Assembly: GCA_029582265.1 (NCBI GenBank)
Contig: CM055831.1
Coordinates: forward strand, 25,206,026-25,270,025
DNA length: 64,000 nucleotides
Direction: 5' to 3'
DNA from: Zoroaster sp. YZ-2022
Taxonomy: Eukaryota > Echinodermata > Asteroidea > Forcipulatida > Zoroasteridae
This document shows, one piece after another, positions 46,921 through 58,671 of the stretch (position 1 is the first letter of the stretch; each line of letters starts with the position of its first letter). A program made the translations under genes and the position numbers. The notes beneath the pieces were generated by a model. It saw only the letters and a list, made by a program, of their open reading frames with translations, was not told the origin of the DNA and did no database searches.

Positions 46921-49900
46921 CTGAAAAAAAAAAATTGTAATTCAAATGGTTACGAACCAAAGCTTTGCAGCAGGAGTAGGATCTGCGGTAGCGAGATGTA
47001 ATAATTGTTTCTGAAAAGAACCGTTGGTGAGATAACATTTCAATTCTAAGAGATTGATACATTACTCCTAGTGTTATCAAATTAGCTGCATATGATGTGA
47101 TTTATGGTTCCGCTTGAATGAATATTTTCTGTCAGTGATTGGATGGTTCCACATGACCCAAGGACTTCCTGCACTGTGTGACTGGATGGTTCTGCTTGAC
47201 TGCATGTCTTCCTGTGTGACCGATTGTTCTGCTTGACTACATGTCTGCTTGGGCACTGGATGGTTCCGCTTGACTACTTGCTTGTCATATGTGACTGATT
47301 GGTTCGGCAAGACTACTTACCTATCATGTAACTGTCTGCATACCTTTATGTGACTGGTTGGTTTTGCTTGACTGTATTGAATGCCGGCCACAGGATGTCT
47401 GTGAAATAAAATGGAAAACAAAACAAAATGAAGGTATTTGACAGATTAAATTTTGTTCATGACACAAATTAATACAGTACACAATAATTTGGGTCGTGCG
47501 AAGTTTCATATCCTAAAATGTGCTAAAAGGTTGTTTCTCCGTGTTCACTATGTAAGTGGTTGGTTTGGCGTGTTTATCCAGGAATTTCAGGAAGATACAA
47601 TGTCTTGCTTTAAATAAAATACACAATGTTGTATCTGATGCAACATATCACCACTAAGGCACTAACAAATGAATAAATAAATCAGAAAAAACAGCAAATT
47701 CCATTTTTATCAGAGCATTACTATTTTCTTGTTAGAAAGGAAAACATTCATCATCATGATATGTCTATAATAAAAGTGAAATAAACAAGCATGGGTAAAC
47801 GGCCGGGAAATTATTAATGCGACTACGTGCCTGGCAGCTCACTACGGCTCCACGGTCGATGATGGGTTGTGATTCAGGGATACCATGGATTGAATACAAC
47901 CAACGTATGTCTCGGAGTCCTCCTTGTGGGTCCCGTCAGTCGCAATCCCTGCAATAAAAACCAAGATGAGTGTAAGATTGTGGGTTGTGATAGCAAAATT
48001 CCATCAATACATATTCTTTTTTTGGGGGGGGATTTGATTTTGTTCATTAACATTTGTCAACAAATTGATCAGAAAGGGATGCATCTTTCAATGCAATATT
48101 TCCATTCAATTCTATTTCCCTTTTTTCACAAATTGTTTGTAGTCTCAGAAAAAACACACAGATATATTCACCTTGTTCACAGGACAGAAATAACATACTG
48201 GGACCATCAACACAACCCATAAACATCAGCCCCTCACCTTAATTCTAGCATACGGATGATCAGGATCCTTGGATGGCTCGTATTCCCAGCTAGCTCCGTC
48301 CTTCCTCTTCACGGCTATCACACACAGGGCCTCATGAAGGTTCATATTGTCCGGAGAGAAGGTCAGTGGAATGTCCAGGGTAGACTTTGGCCCCACAGGG
48401 ATCCCCACGGTGTGTTTCAGTAGGAGACAGAAAGCAGACTCACTGATGATCTTATTACTCTCAAGGCAGTTATGGGCTCTGTCCAAAAGATCCGTGTTAT
48501 CTGTAGAGAACATATTTTGTATACTGTATGTTACATTGCTGTTGTTTTGTTGTTTGTTAACAACGAAATAAATGTCATTATTGATATATAATTTCAAATA
48601 AACAATCCACAGTATCATTGTCCTGAGTGATGACATCAGCATTTGTCAAAGTTACAAACTATACTTCTGACAGTTAAATTCTTAAAGTGGCAGTACCGTC
48701 ACGATCAACTGGGCATGGAATCGGAATGCTAGTTTTAGATTAACTCAGTGACTGCCATAATACTGCGTATGATAAGGTCATATTTACTGTTGCTGCTGCA
48801 GAAATGACCCAGTATTTTTCAGTCACTGATTCCATGCCCTGTTGAAAATCTGCTCTCATCATGACGATACTGTCCCTTTAACAAAAGTTACAGAGAAACA
48901 AATATTAGTACAAATACAATATCTGGAATTTTCATTCTAGAATGAGGTACATTTTACCTGCACTAAATTTATGTCTCAGTGAATTGGTGGCACATCCCAA
49001 ACCTAAATATTGGTCAATATCAATAACTGAGAATGAAATAACTCACATTTGATCATGTTTATTGTAATAATAAAATGATCTATGATTATATTGAGCATAG
49101 TTCTATAGCTCCCATAGAGTAAAGAGTCAATGATGTAAGGGTGTAGAGCAATGGGTTAAATGGGACTATGACTTTATCACACTACTCCTATGAGGATTGA
49201 CCAGAAACTTATAACAATGCAACTGGATTTAACAACTCCTGACCAATGAGAGCCTGACAATGCTGGGCAGTGGTCAGAGCTTTCTCAGACATTTCAAGGA
49301 ATCAGCCTCACTGTGTCTCAGTGTTTCAACAAGGGCTTTGGTTATTATTTACAGAGAAGTCACCTATCAGTCATGAATAGTGCAGTTATCAGCAGTGGTA
49401 AAAGTCAGAGAGAAGTTAGTATTTGTATTGTATTAACAAGTGTGAGTATAATCATATAGCAAGGACCTTACTCTATGGTATAATCTATGGGATACTATCC
49501 TGTAGATTATACTCACACTTTACAACACAAGCAGGATACAATATTATATACAACATCATGCAACACAGCTGAACTTTCACAATGAAGTTCAATATGTATA
49601 CGTCATTGAGTCAAACAATTATGGTACACAGTATTCACTGTGTACTGTACATATCAGTCGGGTAGACCTATGACCTGCATTGTAATGACTTTGTCACGTA
49701 CTCTATCAGAAACTGAACTGTGTTTGTCAATCGCCATTTTGTTTGGGATCCGCCCTAACGTTACATGTAGCAACATTTGCTCTGTCTTCAACAAGAAAAA
49801 TTGACTTCATTTTGTGTTCAATTGGCTTCAATAAAACAAAGTAAAACCACTGAGGTAAGCTAACATTTGTCATGTTTGTTTAGATGTTTGGAGTGACTTC

Positions 49901-52900
49901 TATGGACAGTGAATATAGTGATTATGATTTTGTTCATCTACTCAGCAGATTGAGTTTTACCATACGGTACTTCCACAAGGTTGTGGGATCACAAAATCCT
50001 GTAATGAATGTTGAACTCAGTTTAGAAATTCTAATTCAGTGTATGATGTATTATAAGAAATTGTCTTCTTGTTGAAACATATCTATATGATACAAGTTGA
50101 ATGAGAGTTGAGACAAATCAGGTCCACAATACACACTGGAGATTAAAGATATATCGCTGTGTTTTATCGGCAATTTCCAAAATTGTGTGTGTTCATCGAA
50201 ACATTGATAATTTCCTTTTAGAAATAAAATACTTTAAAATTGGAAATTAAAAAAAAAAGTTGTCAGAGTCTTAGTATAGCAGTAAAAAACGTGCCAAATT
50301 AATTTATGAAGGGAACTAACATCAATGAATGTTGGTACATATTTACTGTAAAACCAGGCTTTTTCCTTTCACAAGTAAAATAGCAATGCATAATTGCTGG
50401 TAATTGCTGATAAAATACCAAATAACACTGGTGATGCATCTTTAAGCAGGAACGTTTGAAAATGTTTGGTAAAATTTGAAGAAAATAAGTTTTCATATGA
50501 GATATTTATTTAATATTGATTTGTTGTTGGTTCACCAAAGATTTAAGAAATTAAATAAGACATCAACAATTTTTTCTATTTTTTAATAGATGAAGTGAAA
50601 ACCTAATCATACAGTAGTAATGAATTGAGGATGTAACATTCAATTTCTCTTGTATTCATTCTGTCAATATGTTTAACTGGATTTTATTTTAGATGTCTTG
50701 TTTTAAAGTTCATAACTTTGGCGACCCAGGCAACATAATTGAAATTTCCAGTATTTTGTCAGCATGAGTACACAATACATCATTAATATTAACCTTTAAT
50801 AGATGACCAAAACAAGGCTACATTATTGGTATGGAGGGATAAGCACCTCTAACCTTTTGGAAATTGAAGTTTGTTTTCATGAGAGAATGAGAAATAAATT
50901 GATACTACAGTAAATACTGTTAAACAAATAACCTTTTAAAAACTTTTGACAAACTTATTGTTGCATTACCTGATGTGAGCCTGATATTGAGTCTGCTTTT
51001 ACATTTCATTCCATACATCATTTATAAACAGATATAGAAATGGCTACTTCTAATCCAACATTGGGTTCAGCTCTAGAGAAAATCAGCAAGGATCATGAGT
51101 GCAGTATTTGCAAAGAGGTGTACAAACAACCCAAAATATTGGACTGTGTCCACAGCTTCTGTGAAAACTGTTTATATGAATACCACACTACCAAATACAA
51201 GGATGCTGTCATGATTCCTTGTCCTTTGTGTCGACGGGAGACACAACTTCCTACGATGGGTGTTCCAGGCCTCAAGACCAACTTCTATCTAATTGGTCTT
51301 GTTGAGATCACATTGCAACAGAAGTTGGTCAGCTCATCAGGCAACACAAAGCTTGCCTGTGAATTATGCAATGAGGGAAATGAGGCTACACATCACTGTC
51401 TGGACTGCCCAATGAATATTTGTGGAAACTGCTACAAAATGCACCAGAAAATACCTGCATCGTCCAGTCATACCATTGCTACTTTGGAGGACTTTATTCA
51501 GGGGAAGGTAGCAATAAAAGAGACAAAACAAAAACGTCGTCCAGAATGCCAAACCCATGAGGGTGAAGTGACATGGTTCTACTGTGTAACATGTGACAAG
51601 TTGATTTGCCAAGCTTGCACTGTCCTAGACCACTGTAAACCACAACATGAGTACATTGATTGCAACCTAGCCTCATCCACATATAAACATTCATTGGCTC
51701 AATTCTTTACTCCACTTGAAGGAGTTCTCAAGGAACTTGAACAATCTTTAGCAACAGCCTCAACAATGAAAGACAAACTCGGCATCACAGTTGAAAGAAC
51801 CATGGCAGAGGTGAAGAACAGAGCTGATGAGATCAGGGCTGAGGTAACAGCTCAAGAGAGTCGCATCATTGATGAAATCAAAAACCTCCACAAAGATCGT
51901 AACAACAAATTGGATGAATATGAGCAAACAGTGAGTGTAATCTCACAACAAATACAGCATTCACTGGAGACCGCCAAAGATGTCACCAACAATTCATCAG
52001 ATCCTGACTTCCTTGCACTCTATCCCACTATCAGCAAGGACTTGAAATTTCTCAGCAGTCAAAGTATTCCCAAAATTGATCACAAGCTTTGTCATCTGAA
52101 ATTCAAGGAGAGTCAGAGGGTTGGTGATATCAATCTTGGCAAGGTGGAGCTGCAGGAACCCAAGTGGGAGCTGTGTGGTGAATTTGGTTATGGAGACTTT
52201 GATGGGGCTTGGGGTATTGCTGCTTGTCAACCTGGTGATGAGATTGCAGTGGTAGACAGATGGAAAAAGAGAGTGGTAATCTGCAGCACCAAGGGACATC
52301 AGAAAAGAACCATTCCAATACAAGGAGGTAAGTTTCTTATGAACACATTATGCATTCAATAGCATGTAGTGTAGTACAGTGCATACTGTATAAACTATAA
52401 AAGATTTCACATGTCAAATTCACAAAGCTACAAATAAAACAAAAAATTTAAAGAAAAATGGAACAGTATAAAACAATATTTGTAACGAGCGAACAGTGAT
52501 AAAGAAACAACAGCCCCAAACAAAGACAATACCCCTGTAGGATTACAAGTGAACTTCAAGAGATATTCTAAACCATTCTTTAACCCTACTATAACTGCAA
52601 GAGTCAAAATCAGTCAAAATGTTGATATACTTGCCAAGGTATATTGCTGTCAAACCTTAAGTGTAGTAAGTACATTTACAGGTCAAAATGAGTCAACCGT
52701 TTTTGACTGGTAAAAGCATTGTCTGGTACTGTTGAGGGTGGTCAAAATGACTGTAAAAAAACAGTCAAAATGCCCCTGTGTACACATTTGGGTCAACAGT
52801 TAAAACAGTCAGTAGACTGATTTTGACCTCTATAGCTACTTGCCATTAAAGTACAGCTATAGTAGGAGGGTTAACAAAGACTTGATTCATTTATACATCA

Positions 52901-55900
52901 GTCCATGCGGCTTTCAGTCAATTTGCAAAAAGAACACACTGCTGTTTAAGTATGTAAATGCAACACATCAGTGGAGGTTCAATAAACATGGCATGGGTAG
53001 CAGCATAAAGGGTTGTTGTGTTTTCATATAGTCAGTCCTCTGTTAGCAACATCGATCCATACTTTTCTCCTTAAATTTCATCTTTAATTTGGGAAATTAT
53101 TTAATGATTTAACTTCAGTTGTTTGGCAGAGAGCCATAGACCAGAATTATCACCAGATTGTGTCTGTTTTCCAGCCAGAACTTTATGGAATGCTTTCCAG
53201 AATTCCAAAGTGAATTTCCACAGATTTCCTGCCAGCCATAAAAGCTTGACGAGACCTTGGGTGTGCTTTGTAACTTAAAGCAAACTCATTTGGAGCACAC
53301 ATTTTTCAAAAGATTGCCAATAAATAACTGCACCACTTACTGAATTCGTCAACATGACACTTAATGATGTTGTTCAACATGCAAGTAAACAACTTATTGA
53401 CATACCCTATGCATTGATAGACCGAATGATCATGGCATCTGACCAGTTTAAAGTTACTCTGAATAAAAGTAAACAACTCATTGACATACCCTATGCATTG
53501 ACAGACCAAATGATCATGGCATCTGACCAGTTTAAAGTTACTCTGAATAAAAGCAAACAACTCATTGACATACCCTATGAATTGACAGACCAAAATGATC
53601 ATGGCATCTGACCAGTTTAAAGTTACTCTGAATAAAAGCAAACAACTCATTGACATACCCTATGCATTGACAGACCAAATGATCATGGCATCTGACCAGT
53701 TTAAAGTTACTCTGAATAAAAGCAAACAACTCATTGACATACCCTATGCATTGACAGACCAAATGATCACGGCATCTGACCAGTTTAAAGTTACTCTGAA
53801 TAAAAGCAAACAACTCATTGACATACCCTATGAATTGACAGACCAAATGATCACGGCATCTGACCAGTTTAAAGTTACTCTGAATAAAAGCAAACAACTC
53901 ATTGACATACCCTATGCATTGACAGACCAAATGATCATGGCATCTGACCAGTTTAAAGTTACTCTGAATAAAAGCAAACAACTCGTTGACATACCCTATG
54001 AATTGACAGACCGAATGATCATGGCATCTGACCAGTTTAAATTAAGTTACTCTGAATAAAAGTAAGCAAGAGTACACATATAACATGGTTCAGAGAAAAT
54101 AGCCTTTTAAAGGTTTACTGAAAAAGAAATATTCTTGTGTGAGATGGATAACATTTTATTTCTCCAAAATATATTTCAATCACAGAAAATTGTTATTTTT
54201 GTCACTGAGGAGTCATCACAACTTAAAACACATGATGTACATATGTTGTAAATACACGTGGTAACATGACATGTGTTAGCAAGGGTGTCACAAGGGTTAT
54301 TGAAGCATCTTCTAACAGAGTATATTTCAGAGTATATATTCTGACGACTCGGCCATCAGAACACAAATCCGATGCACTAAACCACTCGACCATGGCACTC
54401 CACAATTTAGCCTATTTTTTTTTCTGAAGATGAGATTGGCTGAAATAAATAGTAAATAATAAATCATGACAGTTCAAAGGTTCAAAGTGAACATTGGCTG
54501 TTGTGAATCCCTTTGTACATGTATAGGCCTTCATGTCAAAATATGTAGAAATATCTTCATTTAATGTTCAGCTCATAAAACATAACACACATAATTGTTA
54601 TATCACTGTGCTGTGTTATCTCTATTATTATTATTTTTCCAGATCCATATGACATTGCAGCTATACACAATCACTTAGTGGTTGTAGACCGCACCAACGA
54701 TGTCATCAAGATGTACAACAATGATGGCACACTTGCCTTTAACTTCCACACAGTGCCTCATAGTGAGGTAGGGAAGACAGCAGTGGACCTCCAAAGTGTA
54801 GCAGTAAATAATAAGGGTAACATCATAATAGGTGATGTGATTAGGATGGTGGTGAGCGAGCACAGCCCCACTGATGGCTCGCTCATCCACACTATGCCAG
54901 TCAAAACACAACCTTGCTTCCTGGCCATTGATAATAATAACAGAGTTGTAGTCAGTGGTGATGACCAACATCAAGTAGACATTGTTGATAGCAATGGTAC
55001 TTCATTACTCACAATCAAACCAACAATCAATGGTCAGGAAGTTGAATACTGCAAAGGTGTATGCTGTGACATATCAGGCATATACATTGCAATGCAGAAT
55101 AATGATGATAACACTGGTCATATTCACCATTATGATGATGAAGGTAGATTCATCTCATGTATAGCTCAGGGTCTGTACTGGCCCAATGGAATCACATTCA
55201 CTGCAGATGGGCATCAGCTGGTAGCAGCAGACTTGAAATCAGTGAAGATATATCACATAATGTGATGTAATCCAACATGCTACTGACTGGCAATCTCCCT
55301 TGTCATCATCATAATGGTGAAATGTCCTCTTCAAGATATGTTACCCAAACATGTAATGTAGAATCTTGAGTATCAATGTCACTCTATAGAATTAATCTTG
55401 TATCATTTATTATTAATGTTTGACATGACAAGAGATACAGAGCATATACAATTCATTGACAATGAAATCTTCACTCAGGAAATTATTGCTGTTTTGATGA
55501 AAACAAAAATTACCAGTAAAATATCGGTGATACATCTTGTAAAAAGAAATATTTCACAAGACAAATGTCCAAGAAGCATTGTTTATCTAAGTACCTAAAT
55601 GAATTAATGACAGGTCCTGCCATCAATTAATTTCATAACTTTATCACTGTAAACATGGCTCTGATTTAATTTGTAATTTTTGCATATTTTGATGACTTTT
55701 TTACAAGGAAAATAGTTATTTTCAGATAAAAAAAATTGCCATGAATCACGTGAAAAAATATATGGGTGATGCATCTTTAAGAGGGAGTTCTCCTCATTTT
55801 GCTTTTGACATTGTCTGTTGATTTGTAAATGTTACTCTTTAATTATTCATATGTCAATATCTTGTCAATACTTTCTTTGTTTTCACTGATGGCCACCCCT

Positions 55901-56168
55901 TGTTTGACAAAAACTACAATTGTGACATAGCAAAAGAAAGGTCTATACCCTCTCTTTTCCCCCTCTGGATCCACCCTTGTACAGAGTTGCATAATGGAAA
56001 GGTTATATTCTACACCTGAGCTGCACCTTATACAAGTCTAGTTTTCTTCCTCTTACCTTTTGTTGGAGCATCCTGAGCTGATCTCTCTTGGTTGAGGATG
56101 TTTCTTGCTGAGACTGTTTCTTGTTGACCTCTGATCAGGTCAATTAGAAGGGTTGTCATGCTGTCAAC
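46372..56168 (-). CDS. CFAP47: CFAP47-like ciliary protein, three phased exons (partial gene)
   Basis: Exons on the minus strand are 56168-56057, 48500-48238 and 46920-46372, with GT-AG junctions and matching phases (phase 1, then phase 0), giving 308 residues. CFAP47 relatives are large axonemal proteins with repeated Ig/PapD-like domains, needed for sperm and cilium motility. The domain signature is visible: SESAFCLLL, then GPKSTLDIPLTFSPDNMNLH, then EALCVIAVKRKDGASWEY, then MQWTYSLIGMTPE. This parallels the family pattern of ENSAF...LDIPV.F.P..M, then W, then IRWIYPI.GIPE. Preceding and following exons are not identified and should lie beyond the window or in the gap. The gene contains an antisense TRIM gene in its 7.5-kb intron, and a broken relic exon at 47819-47948. 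The family call is by eye. Confidence 0.72.
46511..46888 (-). repeat. 63-bp coding minisatellite, six units
   Basis: TGTGGTCCAGCGATGGGTC recurs at 46511, 46574, 46637, 46700, 46763 and 46826. The exact 63-bp period keeps the minus-strand frame. The few differences between units include silent and replacement changes (Y/C, V/I, P/S, A/T). Confidence 0.95.
47125..47385. repeat. Degenerate tandem repeat, about 45-bp phrases
   Basis: Variants of GACTGGATGGTTCTGCTTGA and CTACATGTCT alternate in the intron of the CFAP47-like gene. Confidence 0.65.
47819..47948 (-). pseudogene. Relic CFAP47-like domain-end exon
   Basis: After a good acceptor (TTTTTATTGCAG), the minus strand encodes DIRWLYSIHGIPESQP and then AVVSCQARSRI. 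This is almost exactly the end of a CFAP47 domain (IRW-Y-I-GIPE, CQARSR). The frame that gives it contains a TGA three codons after the acceptor. The in-frame alternatives are not phase-compatible with the exon at 48500-48238. Either the exon is dead, or one base is wrong in the assembly, or it belongs to a different splice form. Confidence 0.6.
48238..48500 (-). CDS. CFAP47: CFAP47-like exon 2 of those seen
   Basis: The acceptor is TTCTCTACAG and the donor is AAG|GTGAGG. Eighty-seven codons cover most of a PapD/Ig-like domain: NTDLLDRAHNCLESNKIISE through WEYEPSKDPDHPYARIK. It ends in phase 0. This is the most gene-like exon of the locus, with balanced codon use. Confidence 0.8.
48686..48877. 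mobile_element. AGGGGCA-family MITE in copy A
   Basis: Flanked by TTAA (48682-48685, 48878-48881), with AGTGGCAGTACCGTCA and TGACGATACTGTCCCT ends. Confidence 0.8.
49040..49854 (+). promoter_or_regulatory. TRIM upstream region and candidate 5' non-coding exon (copy A)
   Basis: This sequence is conserved between the two TRIM copies. It ends with AACCACTGAG|GTAAGC (donor at 49855), a candidate 5' UTR exon from roughly 49700. The stretch includes GCCATTTTGTTTGGGATCCG. There is no TATA box at a convincing distance. The exon would join the acceptor at 51030-51031. Confidence 0.5.
49884..50075 (+). other. Small ORF conserved in both TRIM duplicates
   Basis: A 63-codon frame starts MFGVTSMDSEYSDYDFVHLL and ends in a TGA after KKLSSC. 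It lies 30 bp after the 5' donor, inside TRIM intron 1. Copy B (59668-59859) differs at two bases only, both replacing an amino acid (S to F, K to I). The intron just downstream differs at roughly 6% of positions. I recognise no domain. It may be coding, or the stretch may be regulatory. Confidence 0.35.
51032..55265 (+). CDS. TRIM family E3 ubiquitin ligase (RING, two B-boxes, coiled coil, propeller-like C-terminus)
   Basis: Coding exons 51040-52327 and 54643-55265 join in phase 1 (GGAG|GTAAGT to TTCCAG|AT), giving 636 residues. RING residues 21-64 hold all eight ligands: C21, C24, C36, H38, C41, C44, C61, C64. B-box 1 covers about 107-144 (CELC...CLDC...C-x2-C...H). B-box 2 covers 170-203 (C170, H173, C182, C185, C190, C193, H198, H203). 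A coiled coil spans about 215-330. From about 380 repeated VVD/VVV-type strands (EIAVVDRWKKRVVI, HLVVVDRTNDVIKMY, GLYWPNGITFTADG) suggest an NHL-like propeller as in TRIM2/3/56/71 relatives. RING E3 activity and roles in innate immunity or RNA control are family inferences. The residue before C21 is missing relative to copy B (DHECSIC against DHLECSIC). The ATG at 51040 follows the acceptor at 51030-51031 and fits the family N-terminus. Confidence 0.92.
51040..52327 (+). CDS. TRIM exon with RING, B-boxes and coiled coil
   Basis: The main coding exon: 429 codons plus one base. It ends IPIQG and one G at donor GTAAGT. The frame would run on to a stop at 52360 if the intron were retained, giving a truncated 440-residue product lacking most of the propeller. 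Confidence 0.93.
52584..52870. mobile_element. CCCTCCTACTA-family MITE in the TRIM intron
   Basis: Flanked by TTAA at 52580-52583 and 52871-52874. The ends are CCCTACTATAACTGC and CTATAGTAGGAGGG. Confidence 0.8.
53382..54066. repeat. 84-bp minisatellite in the TRIM intron, about 8 copies
   Basis: GACCAGTTTAAAGTTACTCT and ACAACTCATTGACATACCCT recur every 84 bp. Because 84 is a multiple of three, both strands stay open. It is intronic and has no splice sites around it. Confidence 0.92.
54338..54406 (-). mobile_element. SINE head fragment in the TRIM intron
   Basis: Carries the family A-box region (TGGTCGAGTGG on the minus strand) and ATTCTGACGACTCGGCCATC. The B box and body are lost. Confidence 0.6.
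54643..55265 (+). CDS. TRIM terminal exon (propeller-like half)
   Basis: The acceptor is TATTTTTCCAG. It encodes DPYDIAAIHNHLVVVDR through to LKSVKIYHIM and a TGA. It contains several strand-rich blades with NGITFTADG, a typical NHL-loop phrase. Confidence 0.92.
55266..56040 (+). other. TRIM 3' UTR/flank
   Basis: No further exon. I did not find a clear canonical AATAAA signal in this span. Confidence 0.4.
56057..56168 (-). CDS. CFAP47: CFAP47-like exon 1 of those seen
   Basis: The acceptor is TTTCCCTCCAG and the donor is AAAAG|GTAAGAGG. The exon encodes VDSMTTLLIDLIRGQQETVS, then ARNILNQERSAQDAPTK. It leaves one base (G) that joins AT of the next exon as aspartate. Confidence 0.7.
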
Positions 56169-56787
56169 CTGGAGGGAAATAAAAATGAATAGTACATTCT
56201 TCATACACTGTTTGTAAAATGTCATCATGTGCATGAATACTAAATGACAATCAAGAATTGCATATAAACAATTGACCAGACAATGTTTCATTTGGAAACA
56301 AGTTGTGAAATCTCATTCACAGTTTCTAACCAAAGCACTTTAGGTTTCTATGAAATTATTTCTGTCCTATTTCTGCTGCTAACACCAGAACTTGAGTCCG
56401 GTAAGCTAGACCGCTCAGCCACGACATTCCAGACAGAAATTATCTTCAGGAAACCCATGACTCTTAATATCATAAATGAGCAACTAATTCAACATAATAA
56501 TTAAAGAAATTACAAAAGAGGAGCTTCATTTGTATTGATTTAAATTTACTTTTCAACATATATGATTATTGTACACTTTTAAAAATAAGCATTCATAATT
56601 AGCTTTATACATTATATTGAACACTTTTACAAATGATAATCTTCATCAATTGTGTAATAAGCTTAATTGTATACATTGCAATGAACAAACTGTTTTGAGG
56701 TTTTCCTGTCCCAAGCCCCAATAACTTCCAATGGCAGATCTAGGGGGTGTGAGGGGCCTTGGGGGATGAAGCCCCCTCCCTGCTTTA

Positions 56788-57090
56788 GGTATTTTGTTAT
56801 CTAATTATACCTTGTAGAAGTTGGTTGATATAAATACTAAGCACTGTACATTATCTATATATATGAGCATGATTCCATGTGGATCCAGTCTCTTGTAGAG
56901 TCTTCAATGAGGGTAATGACCTTCATCATTCCTGAACTTGAGACCTACTTGACATCTCTTAATTTGTATGGTATTTTGTTATCTAATTATACCTTGTAGA
57001 TGTTGGTTGATATAAATACTAAGCACTGTACATTATCAATGAGGATGATTCCATTTGGATCCATGCAGTCTCTTGTAGAGTCTTCAATGA
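56788..57090. repeat. Direct duplication, about 120 bp, two copies
   Basis: GGTATTTTGTTATCTAATTA through GTAGAGTCTTCAATGA occurs at 56788-56908 and again at about 56968-57090. The second copy ends in a small hairpin (CTTGTAGAGTC, then GACTCTACAAG). Confidence 0.8.
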
Positions 57091-57094
57091 CTCT

Positions 57095-58518
57095 ACAAGA
57101 TGAAAGTTATCACCTGATAACTTTCACCATACTTTCATCAACTAAAACCTACCTAAAGTGTTTTAGATGGTAGGGTTTAATTTTGTATTCTTTTATCTCA
57201 TCATTTTATTTGATCAAATAATTGATCAAATCAACATTGGTAATAACTAGATTATCAAATGAACAAATTATTGCATTAAAACTTAATTGGTGTAAAGTTG
57301 GTACAAGTATCAAGCATCCTGGGAAATTATGTTGTTTGAAGTGCTTTCATCTTTGAACCCAGTGGAAATTGTTATTTTGGTCAATCGTATTCTTTTTCTT
57401 ATAGTTTTCATTTCCATACATCAATGAAATAACTCAAATCTATAGTCTGTGTCTTTGATAATTAATTTTCAACATAAATATTGCAGATCTTGTTTTCTTC
57501 AAATTCCCTCCTTTAATTTAGGAGCATAATCTACAGACTATTATTAAGTTTTTACTGTTGATTTAATTAAATTTGCATTTAATTGACATTTATTAGATCA
57601 GATTGTAATACAAATTAATTTGATTTTTTTGTCTCCAATCAGGTTTATCAAAACTATTACAACAAGTCAATTCTTTGTTTGTTCCCACAATCTCCCTCCT
57701 CAATTGAGTGATGTCAATAAATCAAATCTCTTAACTTATAATGTTTACTTACATGTATGTTTCATTATTATTGTAGTTCACATCCTTGTTGCTTTCTTCA
57801 TCAAAATAAACTGACATTGTCGCAATTATTTCTATATATGGGATGAAAAGTAACCAAATTGTGAGGTTAATCAAATGTTAGAATTATTTGCCAACTGAAG
57901 AATGAAGTAGCTTTATTGTAAATGTGAATCAAAATACATAAGTCCTGTATTTGAAGTATGTTCTGATGACTCAGTTCTTACTAAGAATCTGCTGTGTCAT
58001 TTGACTATCATACCCTTATCAGCTAATTGATCTTCAAGTATCAGTCTGTCAAGTATAAAACAATACACTGTACATCTATGTGTTACTTATTGCATACGTG
58101 TAGGACCATTTAAACTGTGTGTGAGATAAAACTCAATTCTAAATTTATGTCAAAGGAAATAGTTAAGAAGTTTACATAGTGCATTATTTCTGTATAACTA
58201 AAACTATACATAACATCCAGCTTATCAACAAATGTTCAATTCTTTAGTTAAGAAATTAATATTCATCTCAAGAAACTAGAAGTCATGTCTTTGCAATGGG
58301 TTTGAAAGGCCCATAGGCCAAAGGGAGGGGTTTAGGGCTGTGAAATAATATGTTCCAACTGCTGTGCATACATGTATAGGAAATGTTTGCAAAAAAAAAT
58401 TGATTTTTTTTTTCCTCAAACGAATCATTCTCAAAGGCAAAACAACAACAAACACAATGTTTGTCTCTGTCACAGTTCATTCCAATAAATCAGTGATTCA
58501 AATAATATTATATACAAA
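57095..58518. other. No gene seen
   Basis: AT-rich sequence upstream of duplication copy B, with no supported exon on either strand. Confidence 0.5.
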
Positions 58519-58540
58519 TATTTCTGACAGTTAAATTCTT

Positions 58541-58671
58541 AATTAAAAAAAAACATTGATACATGTATTTACTGTGTGCTGCTGCATAAATTAGCCACTG
58601 TTCATCTTAATCTAGGACACCAATTCCATGCCCTGTTGAAAGTCTGCTCTCATCGTGACGATACTGTCCCT
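58541..58671. mobile_element. Truncated AGGGGCA-family MITE in copy B
   Basis: The right half (CCATGCCCTGTTGAAAGTC, TGACGATACTGTCCCT, then TTAA at 58672-58675) is kept and the left half is degraded. Confidence 0.65.

Larger units (their letters stand above)
48655..51225. repeat. Segmental duplication, copy A
   Basis: This block is collinear and about 94-98% identical with 58520-61000. It carries a MITE (48686-48877), the TRIM promoter region, 5' exon and first intron, and the start of the TRIM coding exon. Copy A continues into a complete gene. Confidence 0.9.

Noticed and set aside
53306..54059. Long frames on both strands (SKQLIDIPYALTDQ and FAFIQSNFKLVRCHDH repeats)
   Set aside because: An 84-bp intronic minisatellite; open frames on both strands follow from the period and the lack of stops in the unit.
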